A DNA stretch of 64,000 nt from Granulosicoccus sp045106195 (GTDB lineage Bacteria; Pseudomonadota; Gammaproteobacteria; Granulosicoccales; Granulosicoccaceae), in the NCBI GenBank assembly GCA_045106195.1, contig JBGCEH010000026.1, positions 1-64,000 of the forward strand, given 5' to 3'. A program made the position numbers and the translations under genes. The notes beneath the pieces are model-generated. The model had not been told where the DNA came from. It did not search any database and saw only the letters and a program-made list of their open reading frames with translations. Positions 26,098 to 34,854 of the stretch are shown here, in pieces (within the stretch, counting starts at the first letter, position 1; every line of letters starts with the position of its first letter).

Positions 26098-28896
26098 TCA
26101 GGCAGCGTTGCCAATACCAGCGATTGGTTCATTCTGGCCTGATGAAAAACGCCTGACTAGACGCTGTAGCTGCAACGCAGTATCAGACAGTTCACTTGCT
26201 GCGGTACTGATTTCATCAGATGCTTGCTGGCTTACAAGAGCCTTTTCGGCCACATTCTGAATTACTGATGATATTGCTTCACTATCGTTTGACGTCTGAC
26301 CAATTGAACGGCTGATTTCCTGCGTTACTGTGGCTTGCTCATCAATCGCAACAGCGATTGTCGACTGAATACCGCTGATTCTTGCAATGATCTCGCCTAT
26401 CGACTGAATAGCTCCCACAGCCGAATCCGTGTCCGACTGAATTTCACTAATCCGGGTTTCAATCTGCTCGGTGGCCTTGGCCGTCTCCTTAGCCAGCTCC
26501 TTTACCTCATTGGCAACGACCGCAAAACCCTTGCCTGCGTCACCGGCTCGAGCGGCCTCGATTGTCGCGTTGAGAGCCAACAGGTTGGTTTGCTCGGCGA
26601 TGGAGGTAATAACCTTGATTACAGAGCCTATGCCGGCACTGCTCTCAGCAAGTTTTCTAACCGTAGCATCTGTCGTTCTTGCTAACTGCACCGCCTCATC
26701 GGCAACCGATTCAGCTTCAGTGGTATTTCTGGCTATTTCCCGGATCGAAGAACTCATCTGTTCGGTGGCGCCAGCAACGCTATCAACACTTGCCCCGACT
26801 TCGTTGGTCAGCTCGGAGGCTTCATTGGCACTGTTGGTACTCGACGAGGCCATCTCATTCATGTCAACGGATAACGAGCTAAGACTCTCGGATGCACGTC
26901 CTAGCTGAGAGGCGTTATCATTGATACCCGCCATACTGGCACGCAATTCTGAAAACAGGCCATCCAGTGCACGACCCATCTGACCGGCCAGATCATCACC
27001 ATCGGTATCAATAGGGTGGTTAAGGTCTCCATCCGCGGCAGCACTTACCGCCACCAGCAAGGCATCGACCCGGGTTTGAAGACTAGTGGCAACTTCCTGT
27101 TGTCTTTGCAACGATTGCTGCTCCAGCTTGTGCCGTTTTATCTGATCATCTTGTGCCTGACGCTCTGCATTCAGACGTAGTGATTCGCTTTGCTGAGTCT
27201 GCAAGGCAAGCTCTGCCCGCTCCTCCTGTAACCTTATGGCTTCCAGACCGTTGTGCCTGAACACCTCAACCGTACGCGCCAGATCAGATAGCTCATCTGT
27301 CCCGCGACTATCTACCGTGACATGGTAGTCGCCATCAGCCAATGACCGGAGTACGCCAATGGTGTGTAGTAGGCGAGCAAGAATATTTCGAGAAACCAGA
27401 AGCCAGAAAACCAACACGGTTACCATCACACTGATAGCGCCAATGCCAATCAACTGAGTCCGGCTTTTTGCAATAACCGAGCTGACAGCATCATTGGCTT
27501 GCGACACATCGCTCTGGCTGTTTCGAACTTTGTTGGCCAGACGTGTGACAATCCCCGACTGCCGAACAAGCAACGCTGTTTCGATCCCGGATATCTGCTC
27601 CGCCAGCGACAGTCCCTTCTCGCGTAAGGCAAAGATCCCCTGATCGGTTACGTCCAATGCGAGCAACTTGTTCAGAGCAGCACTGACTTTCTCCACTCCT
27701 TGCAGATCAGAAATTGAAGCAACTGCCTCGAGTGCCGATCGTGTGGCATCATCGTATCGTTGACGTGGCATCCCCAAACCGGCCTGACTACCGATATTAG
27801 GTATTTGCGCAAGTGTCCCGGCTATCGTGTTCAACTCGGCTCGCAGTTGCAACACCGCTACCAGACGCTCAACGCCTTCAGTCATCAACAATGGAATCTC
27901 TGTCTTTACGCTTACATCCAGTATATTGCCCATCAGAAAAGTCATGAAGTAACCTTTCCCAATCACAGGCTCCAACAAAGGCTGAAACTGTTCTTCAACA
28001 CTGGTAAGTTCACGTACGAGGTTACTCGTCTTTATCGCCGGGCGAACACGTCCATTTAGCGCATATACACCGTCTGCATCTGTAACCAATGCGATAACAC
28101 GATCTAGGATACGATTAAATTCTTTGGCCTTGTCAATTTTTTCAACGTCTATCTTTGCACGATAGTATTCGAGGTTGCTGACATGTCCCTTCGCCTTTCG
28201 CCGGTCTGCTGAAAGCTCGTTGTCATCAAGAGCGGACAACGATCTCTTAATGAGTGAGGTGAGTTTACGAAATTCAGACTGCATCTTCAGTGCACCAACC
28301 ATGGGGTCAACATGGGCAAAGAGCAGTGCATCGACAGCATCACCACTCTTAGTTGCTGTCTGTTCGGCCAGATCGGCAAACTCAGATGTGGCACTTTCGA
28401 TGATGTCCAGCAAAATCTTATCCGTGTCATACAACAAACGGCTAGCGTTAGCTGTGGAGACTAAAAGCTGCGAAGATGTCGCCACTCCAGAACTTACGAG
28501 CGCATATATCGTTTCAACACTTTCTTGCGATGCTCTGAGCTCCGACAGGTTCTGTTCGACTATTTGGATTTTATTGCCTAGCGCCAGTTTCTGTTTAAGT
28601 ATTGCTGTTTTCTTTTCGATCAAGGCATTGATCACTTCATATTGTTGCGTGGCCTCATCAATGGACACAGCCCGTACCAGCAGCGGTACGCGTGCACCTA
28701 CCTCCGCAGCAAGCTGTGTCAATTCCATGGACTGTGCCATGACGGGTACACTTTGTTGCGTTATCGCCCCCAGTGAACTGGAAAACCTTGAGTACGAATG
28801 GAGGGCTATAACGCTGGCTATCAACGTCATTGCTAAAACAAATCCGAAGGAGACGAGCAACTTGGACTTTATTCCCATAGCAAGTTTGAAAGCCAT
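26098..28896 (-). CDS. Methyl-accepting chemotaxis protein with large helical periplasmic domain
   Basis: A 932-residue transmembrane receptor with AAAGGAGG ten bases before its ATG. TM1 about 13-35, then a periplasmic domain of about 445 residues (36-480) that appears all-helical and resembles the sensor regions of TorS-like kinases more than a dCache or 4HB fold. TM2 about 481-503, a HAMP (about 504-555), a polar coiled coil with many Gln/Glu, a second HAMP-like segment (AADGDLNHPIDTDGDDLAGQ, near 620-640), and a full signalling domain with the tip EQTNLLALNATIEAARAG. No C-terminal CheR-binding pentapeptide is seen. Ligand unknown. It is embedded between cheW and cheY, so it is the operon's dedicated receptor. 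Confidence 0.92.
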   Translation of the reverse strand: MAFKLAMGIKSKLLVSFGFVLAMTLIASVIALHSYSRFSSSLGAITQQSVPVMAQSMELTQLAAEVGARVPLLVRAVSIDEATQQYEVINALIEKKTAILKQKLALGNKIQIVEQNLSELRASQESVETIYALVSSGVATSSQLLVSTANASRLLYDTDKILLDIIESATSEFADLAEQTATKSGDAVDALLFAHVDPMVGALKMQSEFRKLTSLIKRSLSALDDNELSADRRKAKGHVSNLEYYRAKIDVEKIDKAKEFNRILDRVIALVTDADGVYALNGRVRPAIKTSNLVRELTSVEEQFQPLLEPVIGKGYFMTFLMGNILDVSVKTEIPLLMTEGVERLVAVLQLRAELNTIAGTLAQIPNIGSQAGLGMPRQRYDDATRSALEAVASISDLQGVEKVSAALNKLLALDVTDQGIFALREKGLSLAEQISGIETALLVRQSGIVTRLANKVRNSQSDVSQANDAVSSVIAKSRTQLIGIGAISVMVTVLVFWLLVSRNILARLLHTIGVLRSLADGDYHVTVDSRGTDELSDLARTVEVFRHNGLEAIRLQEERAELALQTQQSESLRLNAERQAQDDQIKRHKLEQQSLQRQQEVATSLQTRVDALLVAVSAAADGDLNHPIDTDGDDLAGQMGRALDGLFSELRASMAGINDNASQLGRASESLSSLSVDMNEMASSSTNSANEASELTNEVGASVDSVAGATEQMSSSIREIARNTTEAESVADEAVQLARTTDATVRKLAESSAGIGSVIKVITSIAEQTNLLALNATIEAARAGDAGKGFAVVANEVKELAKETAKATEQIETRISEIQSDTDSAVGAIQSIGEIIARISGIQSTIAVAIDEQATVTQEISRSIGQTSNDSEAISSVIQNVAEKALVSQQASDEISTAASELSDTALQLQRLVRRFSSGQNEPIAGIGNAA

Positions 28897-28939
28897 CAGT
28901 TGAAAACCTCCTTTGACTCACACTTACTGCAGAATATAA

Positions 28940-29401
28940 TCAAGCGGCCTCGTCCGCACGGTTGAGAACTTCTGCACTAACGAGTTTGTCGATAGCCATC
29001 GTTAGCAACAGCATGCCTTCAAGTTTGTAGGCTCGCTGAATGAGCTCGCGTGCCATACCACTGAGATTATCCGGCGGAGATTCAAAGCTGCCATCCGTCA
29101 ATTCAAGCACGTCACCAATTCGATCGGCAAGCAGACTAAAAGCACCGACGGGTGTACGAACCACAATATTCATGGGGTCCTCTCCATCAGCACGATCAGG
29201 CAGTTCAAGCAAGCGCCGCAAGTCAACAGCAGTAACGATTTGCCCGCGCAAGTTTATAAGACCTTTTACCACCGGTGGCGCAAGTGCAACAGGCGTGATT
29301 TCCTGGAATCGAATAATCTCCTGTACTTGTTCTACTTCGATACCAAAATAGTAGTTTTCAAGATAGAAGGTGCAGTATTTTTGCAACACTGGCTGACTCA
29401 T
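28940..29401 (-). CDS. cheW: Chemotaxis coupling protein CheW
   Basis: 153-residue scaffold linking the receptor to CheA. Residues follow the CheW fold: FYLENYYFGIEVEQVQEI, VKGLINLRGQIVTAVDLRRL and a C-terminal helix. The ATG overlaps the cheA stop by four bases. It is followed by the MCP gene after 43 bases. Confidence 0.94.
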   Translation of the reverse strand: MSQPVLQKYCTFYLENYYFGIEVEQVQEIIRFQEITPVALAPPVVKGLINLRGQIVTAVDLRRLLELPDRADGEDPMNIVVRTPVGAFSLLADRIGDVLELTDGSFESPPDNLSGMARELIQRAYKLEGMLLLTMAIDKLVSAEVLNRADEAA

Positions 29402-32142
29402 GCGGCTTCTCCTAGCTCATTGATGAGATCGCGTGTACTGGCAACAAACGAGCTGACATCAAACAGCTCGGTCACTTGCCCATGAATCGCTGCAGTGCCC
29501 AGAACACCCGCACGACTTGACTTGCCGCGCACCTCAAGCACTTCGTCCACTACATCGATGATCTCCTTCACTACAAGACCCACCTGACGGCCTTCATCAC
29601 CGAAAACCACAACTTGAATAAGCTCACTGCCTTCCTCTTCAGATCCATAGCCTGACCGGCGCTCGTGAAGAAAGCTGGATAGTTCTACCAGCGGAAGTAT
29701 CTGACCGCGATACTGTACGACCTGGATTTCACCGGCCATCTCTGTCTGGCTGACTTCGAACTGCTCAAGTCGTGCAACGCGGTTAAGCGGGATGGCAAGC
29801 TTGCCTTCAGCGGCCGTACGTACCAGCAGTAGCGTCTCGCTCTGGCCAGCCAATTCGGATGCATCAGGAATACCGGGTGCCGCTGAACTTTCGATCTTGT
29901 CGCCCATAACCCGTGCACGATATCCGATACCTTGCGTGTCCAGAATCAGCGCAACGCGACCATCACCCATGATGGTTGCGCCTGCAAATACCGGTATGGC
30001 CTTTAGTGCTTCAGCCAATGGCTTGACCACGATCTCCTGAGTATCATTAATCTGATCGACTACCAAGCCAAACCGGCATTTTTCTGCCTGCAGGACGACA
30101 ATATTCAAGGCACCGGGCTGTCGTTCTCCCAGCCTGAGCTCCTTCTGCAGATAAACCAGAGGCAATAACTGGCCGCGTAGACGATGCACGGGACAGCCAT
30201 GAATGTATTCGATAGCATTGACCTGCTCTTCTTCATCAATGCGGATAAGCTCAATGAGGTTGACCTGCGGTATGGCAAACCGCTGGCCACCCGTAGATAC
30301 AATCAGCGCAGGTACAATCGCAAGTGTTAATGGCACACGAATCTTGAATGTCGTTCCACGACCTACTTCGGTGTCCAGATCAATGGCTCCACTGATCTTT
30401 TCGATATTCGTCTTGACAACATCCATGCCCACACCGCGACCGGATATGTTGGTTACCTGCTCAGCCGTCGACAAACCCGGCAAAAAGATCATCTTGCAGA
30501 TTTCCTGATCCGACATCTTGGAACCCTGCTCTGCAGTTATGACGCCATTTTCTATTGCTTTCTTCTTTATCTTGTCCGCAGGGATGCCGCCCCCGTCGTC
30601 CGAGATTTCAATATGAACCTGCCCCCCTTCGTGAAAGGCTCGAAGTAGTAATACGCCTTCAGCAGGTTTTCCGGCGGCTACACGTCGTTCCGGCGTTTCG
30701 ATACCATGATCGACTGAGTTCCTGACCAGGTGTGTGATGGGATCTTTCATCGCTTCGATAAGCGACTTGTCCAGCTCTGTCGACTTACCCTCCATCTCGA
30801 CACGGATCTGCTTGCCACAGGCGCGCGACAGATCGCGCACTACCCGTGGCAGTTTCGCCCAGACACTGTGAATGGGTTGCATGCGGGTCTGCATGACGCC
30901 TTCCTGGAGTTCACTGGTAATCAGATTCAACCGCTGGGCTGCAGCTACCACCTGAGTGTTTTCATGCATACCCACATATTCAACAATCTGGTTTCTGGCC
31001 AGCACAAGCTCACCCACCAGGTTCATCAGGGAATCCAGAACCGGCACATCGACACGAATCGATGCCTCTACGACCGCGGTTGGCGGTGGCGGCTCCTTAG
31101 CTTTGACATTAGCTACCGGGGTATCCGAGCCGGGCGTGTCTGACGCTTCAACGGTCTCAACGACTGGCTGTACCACAGCACCACTTTGCTCTGCTGCTGG
31201 CTTGGGCTGCGTGCTTCGCACATTGTTCAACGATTCTGCAGACTGCAGTGAACCGGTATCCTTGAGCTCGCTCAGCAGATCAATAAGTTTTTTATAGCGC
31301 TTGGTGCCGTCGTGACCATGAGAGCTGATCTCGTGTAGCATCGCTCGCACAGCGTCTACCATTGCCAGCAGCCCGGTAGCGATTTGCTCGTTCATGCTGT
31401 ACTCACCATCGCGTAGCTTGACCAGCAGGTTCTCGCCGATGTGTGTCACTTTTTCAAGCTTGTCGAAACCAAAGAATCCACACGTCCCTTTTATGGTGTG
31501 CATCGATCTGAATATGGAGGAAAGCAAATCACGATTATCCGGTCGCTCTTCGAGCTCGATAAGCTCGCTATCAACCCTGTCAAGATTCTCGAAACTCTCT
31601 TGCAAGAAATCCTTAAGGACATCCTTCATCTCATCATCGAGTTCCGCCACAACCGGTACCTCGGTCGTGTCATCATCATCCTCGTCAACCACCACCGCGC
31701 CGCTCCCGGCCTGATCACTCGCAGCCTCCGAACCGGCAGGCTCCTCAGATGTCCCGTCGACACTTGCAGTCCCATTCACCTCGACTTCCAGGCGATCAAT
31801 TAAAGACTGGTAATCGCCGCCGTCACTTCCAGTGGCTGCTATCATGTCAAGCTGCTCTCGGACGACATCAACCATCTCCAGCAGCAGACTGGTTTTGCTC
31901 TCGTCGAGCTCAAAATCCTTATTGCGAAGTTTGTCGAGAAGGTTCTCACCCATATGAGTAACCTTCTCTAACGTGGCAAACCCCAGAAATCCACTGGTTC
32001 CCTTTACCGTATGAATGGTCCGGAAGACATTCGCCAGTGTTGCCGAGTCACTGGGGTCCTGCTCTAGGGCGATGAAATCAAGATCCAGCTGATCAAGCCC
32101 TTCACGACTCTCGGACAAAAATTCCTGGAGAATATCAACCAT
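29398..32142 (-). CDS. cheA: Chemotaxis histidine kinase CheA with two HPt and two CheW domains
   Basis: 914-residue cytoplasmic kinase. HPt1 (about 1-105, His near 44 in IHTVKGTSGFLGF) and HPt2 (about 170-275, His near 215 in MHTIKGTCGFFGF) are joined by an acidic linker rich in D/E/T. There is no visible CheY-binding P2 domain. Dimerisation begins near VLDSLMNLVGELVLARNQ (about 368), HATPase_c has HLVRNSVDHGIE (about 471), DDGGGI and GRGVGMDVV. Two CheW-type domains follow (about 610-740 and 770-905); the second is unusual, since most CheA proteins have one. First gene of the operon. Confidence 0.94.
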   Translation of the reverse strand: MVDILQEFLSESREGLDQLDLDFIALEQDPSDSATLANVFRTIHTVKGTSGFLGFATLEKVTHMGENLLDKLRNKDFELDESKTSLLLEMVDVVREQLDMIAATGSDGGDYQSLIDRLEVEVNGTASVDGTSEEPAGSEAASDQAGSGAVVVDEDDDDTTEVPVVAELDDEMKDVLKDFLQESFENLDRVDSELIELEERPDNRDLLSSIFRSMHTIKGTCGFFGFDKLEKVTHIGENLLVKLRDGEYSMNEQIATGLLAMVDAVRAMLHEISSHGHDGTKRYKKLIDLLSELKDTGSLQSAESLNNVRSTQPKPAAEQSGAVVQPVVETVEASDTPGSDTPVANVKAKEPPPPTAVVEASIRVDVPVLDSLMNLVGELVLARNQIVEYVGMHENTQVVAAAQRLNLITSELQEGVMQTRMQPIHSVWAKLPRVVRDLSRACGKQIRVEMEGKSTELDKSLIEAMKDPITHLVRNSVDHGIETPERRVAAGKPAEGVLLLRAFHEGGQVHIEISDDGGGIPADKIKKKAIENGVITAEQGSKMSDQEICKMIFLPGLSTAEQVTNISGRGVGMDVVKTNIEKISGAIDLDTEVGRGTTFKIRVPLTLAIVPALIVSTGGQRFAIPQVNLIELIRIDEEEQVNAIEYIHGCPVHRLRGQLLPLVYLQKELRLGERQPGALNIVVLQAEKCRFGLVVDQINDTQEIVVKPLAEALKAIPVFAGATIMGDGRVALILDTQGIGYRARVMGDKIESSAAPGIPDASELAGQSETLLLVRTAAEGKLAIPLNRVARLEQFEVSQTEMAGEIQVVQYRGQILPLVELSSFLHERRSGYGSEEEGSELIQVVVFGDEGRQVGLVVKEIIDVVDEVLEVRGKSSRAGVLGTAAIHGQVTELFDVSSFVASTRDLINELGEAA

Positions 32143-32350
32143 TGTGTGCTTTCCCGGTAGTAGATCCTAAATACGGTGAGTGCAGCGATTCAAGTTGGGT
32201 GGACCAACAAACCAGCTCACGTATTGCAACTATCGACCTATCCGCACTGTGCTGAACAAAGAAAATCTGCCATCACGTTATATTCATTGTAGCGTGGAAC
32301 ATCATGACTTCAGCCGATATCACATCAGGCAGATTTCGCAGGCAAGGTTG

Positions 32351-32384
32351 ACGCTTACAGCATTCACTCAAATGCTGTAAGCGT
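32351..32384. repeat. Perfect 14-bp inverted repeat
   Basis: ACGCTTACAGCATT (32351-32364) and AATGCTGTAAGCGT (32371-32384) are exact reverse complements with a six-base loop (cactca). No T-run follows on either strand, so it is not a standard terminator. It lies about 210 bp upstream of cheA. Confidence 0.75.
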
Positions 32385-32486
32385 GATTGCTACAAGTATT
32401 CACCGATACGTTGAATCAGGCCCGTTGCGACTAAAGCGACTTGCGCTTAGCCGAGGGCTCGCTGCAGCCAGCTTTACATTACTATG

Positions 32487-32527
32487 TAAAAAAAACAGCC
32501 TGCGACAGTGGCACTCTCACACCGTCT
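32487..32527 (-). terminator. Weak terminator candidate for the second cheB gene
   Basis: On the minus strand GACGGTG and CACTGTC form a seven-pair stem with one G-U pair, then GCAGGCTG and eight Ts (32495-32488). The eight bases between stem and T-run are longer than usual, so the call is tentative. Confidence 0.35.
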
Positions 32528-32568
32528 TGCCTGCAGGGATAGCCCTTTGAAGCAGTTAGGGCAGTCGG

Positions 32569-33675
32569 CTATTTCAGTAGTGGCAGAAGCTTGTTCAGGG
32601 AAGGAGCAATATGATGGAGCTCGATCGTCTGATCCTGGGCTGAAATAGCGTCAGCCTTGCCAGGCATCCCCCACACAACACAACTTGCCTTGTCCTGAAT
32701 AATTGTGGCACTGCCCGAATCACGCATCATTTTCAATCCTTGCGCTCCATCCTCACCCATCCCTGTCAACAACACCCCCACAGCCTGGTTTGGCGCATGT
32801 GTTGCAACGCTTTTAAACAATACATCGACTGAAGGTCTATGTCCGGACACTTTGGCGCTATCCAGTATTTTCCAGTAGAAACCATCAGAGCGCTTTTCCA
32901 GTGTCAGATGACGATCCCCAGGAGCAATATAACCGTAACCTGCCTGCAAAGGAGCACCATCCTGCGCAATCACGACATTAAATGCGCTTTGACTATTCAA
33001 GCGTTTGGCAAATGATTCCATAAAGTTTGCTGGCATATGCTGACTGATAACAAAGGTGCTATCCAGTGTAGTCAGTGGGCCAACAACATGACGTAACGCT
33101 TCAGGCCCACCAGTACTTGCTCCAATGGCAATGATTCGCTTTATTGTGCTACTGGCTCTGGCCCCTTCATTCATCTTTCGTTTTAGCGCTTGAAGATCCG
33201 GTAATACAACGTCGACACTAGCAACCTTCTGAGGCTTTACCATTTGCGCAGTAGCGGCCACTTTGACTTTTCTAACCAACTCCTGAATGTACTCACCCAT
33301 ATCATCGCCGCTTCTGGCACTATGTTTGGGCATGAAGTCGACCGCGCCAGCCTGCAAGGAGTCCAGAGTTGCTGCTGCCCCCACATCGGTCAGCGAAGAA
33401 AACATGACGACTGGCATCGGATGCAAACGCATGATGTTTTTAAGAAACGTCACCCCGTCCATCTTCGGCATCTCCACGTCCAATGTCAGGACATCCGGTT
33501 TCAACGCCTTGATTCTTTCACGTGCTTCAAAAGGATCGAGGGCGTAACCCACGACTTCAAAGTCAGGATCATCGGAAAAAGTCGCCTCAAGAAAACGGCA
33601 GATCGTGATTGAATCATCTACGATAAGCACCTTTATCTTTCGGGCTGATAGATTTTGTGCAACACCTGCATGCAT
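32569..33675 (-). CDS. Second CheB-type methylesterase response regulator
   Basis: 368 residues from ATG 33675. REC domain (about 14-135; VDDS, LDVEMPKMDG), linker, and esterase domain with Ser in IGASTGGPEAL, His in ISQHMPANFMESFAKRLN and Asp in LLTGMGEDGAQGL, so it looks catalytically complete. It is divergent in sequence from the operon CheB (25630-24470): the two are paralogues, not copies. It stands outside the main operon, about 430 bp upstream of cheA on the same strand. It may serve another receptor set or a separate adaptation input. The receiver and H-box genes lie just upstream. Confidence 0.9.
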   Translation of the reverse strand: MHAGVAQNLSARKIKVLIVDDSITICRFLEATFSDDPDFEVVGYALDPFEARERIKALKPDVLTLDVEMPKMDGVTFLKNIMRLHPMPVVMFSSLTDVGAAATLDSLQAGAVDFMPKHSARSGDDMGEYIQELVRKVKVAATAQMVKPQKVASVDVVLPDLQALKRKMNEGARASSTIKRIIAIGASTGGPEALRHVVGPLTTLDSTFVISQHMPANFMESFAKRLNSQSAFNVVIAQDGAPLQAGYGYIAPGDRHLTLEKRSDGFYWKILDSAKVSGHRPSVDVLFKSVATHAPNQAVGVLLTGMGEDGAQGLKMMRDSGSATIIQDKASCVVWGMPGKADAISAQDQTIELHHIAPSLNKLLPLLK

Positions 33676-33788
33676 CAGGTTATATCTCTCTTGTTTGTGA
33701 TCTGTCCTGACGCATCGAGCGTCTTGGATAGAAGGACACTATGCGATATAGTGTTTGCAACTCGCGAACCAGATAGAACGGAAATCAT

Positions 33789-34211
33789 CTATTTGTTACC
33801 CGTTTCGTATCGTCCGCACTCTACTAATCCAAGCAACACTGAACGGTCGCACAGTTTCGATTTGTCCAGCACCTGAGCTCTAAGAGCTTTTACTTGCTCC
33901 AGTTGTGCAGTTCGAGGTTCAACGGCTGAGCACAGGTAGACCGAGCACTCCTCCAGATCAGCTACCGTTTTCAACTGTGTCAGAAATTCGATGCCATTTT
34001 GCGTAGGCATGTAGTAATCAACAATCAATATTCTTGGAATTGATTCGCAAAGATAGGTCATGGCAATGTCTGGGTCATCGAACAATCGATGACTTGCCTG
34101 CGAACCACGAAATATCCAGGAGACGATTTCCAGAGTTAACTGATCATCATCGATAACCACAATATCAATTGGCATTGACGGCGCGGTGGTTTGATGGATA
34201 GCCAGATTCAT
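33789..34211 (-). CDS. Single-domain receiver protein
   Basis: 140-residue stand-alone receiver. Acidic pocket DDDQ, phosphoacceptor Asp in ILIVDYYMPTQNGIEF, Ser in CSAVEP at the Thr position, and Lys in VLDKSKL. A short extra N-terminus (about 14 residues) precedes it. No output domain. Its ATG overlaps the stop of the H-box protein gene by four bases (ATGA), so the two are translationally coupled and probably work as a pair. About 113 bp separate it from the second cheB. Confidence 0.85.
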   Translation of the reverse strand: MNLAIHQTTAPSMPIDIVVIDDDQLTLEIVSWIFRGSQASHRLFDDPDIAMTYLCESIPRILIVDYYMPTQNGIEFLTQLKTVADLEECSVYLCSAVEPRTAQLEQVKALRAQVLDKSKLCDRSVLLGLVECGRYETGNK

Positions 34212-34525
34212 GGGATATCCCGATCATTTTTGGCTCGATTAGCGCTGCGCAATGTCAAGTCGTAGTCGATGCGAGATCCAAGCTGTTCTAGTGAGCGCTT
34301 GATGCGTGACATGCAAAAATGGCAATCAGCTTCCAGCCTGTCCAGTTGTTTGATTAAGTCGACATCAGTTGTCGAGCGCGTCCCACGGGTTAGCAGCAAC
34401 TGCTCGTAAGTCTCGCAAAGCTCTGAAAAGGTCGACTCAAGAGCTTGATTGAAGCCGTTGGTAATAGCTAGCGAGGCACGAATATCGTGACTGGACTTGG
34501 CAAGCTTCAATTGCTCGTCCGGCAT
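34208..34525 (-). CDS. Small HisKA-like H-box protein without ATPase domain
   Basis: 105 residues from ATG 34525, with AGGA seven bases upstream; an ATG 12 codons earlier has no Shine-Dalgarno. Residues about 9-24 read AKSSHDIRASLAITNG, close to the H-box of histidine kinases (SHDLRTPL), with the phosphoacceptor-like His at residue 13 but Ser in place of the usual Pro. The rest is helical (LDRLEADCHFCMSRIKRSLEQL), which would make a four-helix DHp-like dimer. No N, G1 or G2 box follows, so it cannot autophosphorylate. It could be a phosphotransfer protein, a competitor for a kinase or a dimer partner of the coupled receiver. The family is inferred from one motif. Confidence 0.6.
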   Translation of the reverse strand: MPDEQLKLAKSSHDIRASLAITNGFNQALESTFSELCETYEQLLLTRGTRSTTDVDLIKQLDRLEADCHFCMSRIKRSLEQLGSRIDYDLTLRSANRAKNDRDIP

Positions 34526-34854
34526 CGTGAGTTCCTGAGAGTTTGCCTGTTCAGGAATCATATGTGCTGTTTGGATTCGATTCTATACAACATGGGTTTC
34601 TGATTACCTTTTAGCGTTCAGTAGCGACACCGACATCCTCTGAGATATAGCGACGAACGCAGGTTGCTCATTAGTCTGTAGAGCTCCTGCTGGGTTACAT
34701 GAACATCAAGTGTTCACGTTATTTGACACATAGCGGTGTTTATACAAGCATACCGGGTAACTCCGAACAGCTACACTGTCAGCATTGTCTGCACTCATGC
34801 AGCAAGAGCGGCAAGTTGTACTGCCGAATTAAACTTGATCATTGGAGCTCTATT
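34526..34854. other. Intergenic region between the H-box gene and the coiled-coil gene
   Basis: About 330 bp, divergent promoter region. No gene or clear promoter is recognised. GGAG occurs just before the ATG at 34855. Confidence 0.4.

Larger units (their letters stand above)
32143..32568. other. Promoter region of the che operon, with inverted repeats
   Basis: 426 bp between the cheA start and the stop of the second cheB. It must carry the cheA promoter; no confident -35/-10 or sigma-54/sigma-28 match was found. It holds the 14-bp inverted repeat at 32351-32384 and a minus-strand run of eight Ts (32495-32488) after an imperfect stem. No gene is supported. Confidence 0.5.

Noticed and set aside
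32143..32568. Sigma-54 or sigma-28 promoter for cheA
   Set aside because: A TGGCA stretch is present but the GG-N10-GC spacing fails, and no TAAA-N15-GCCGATAA was found.
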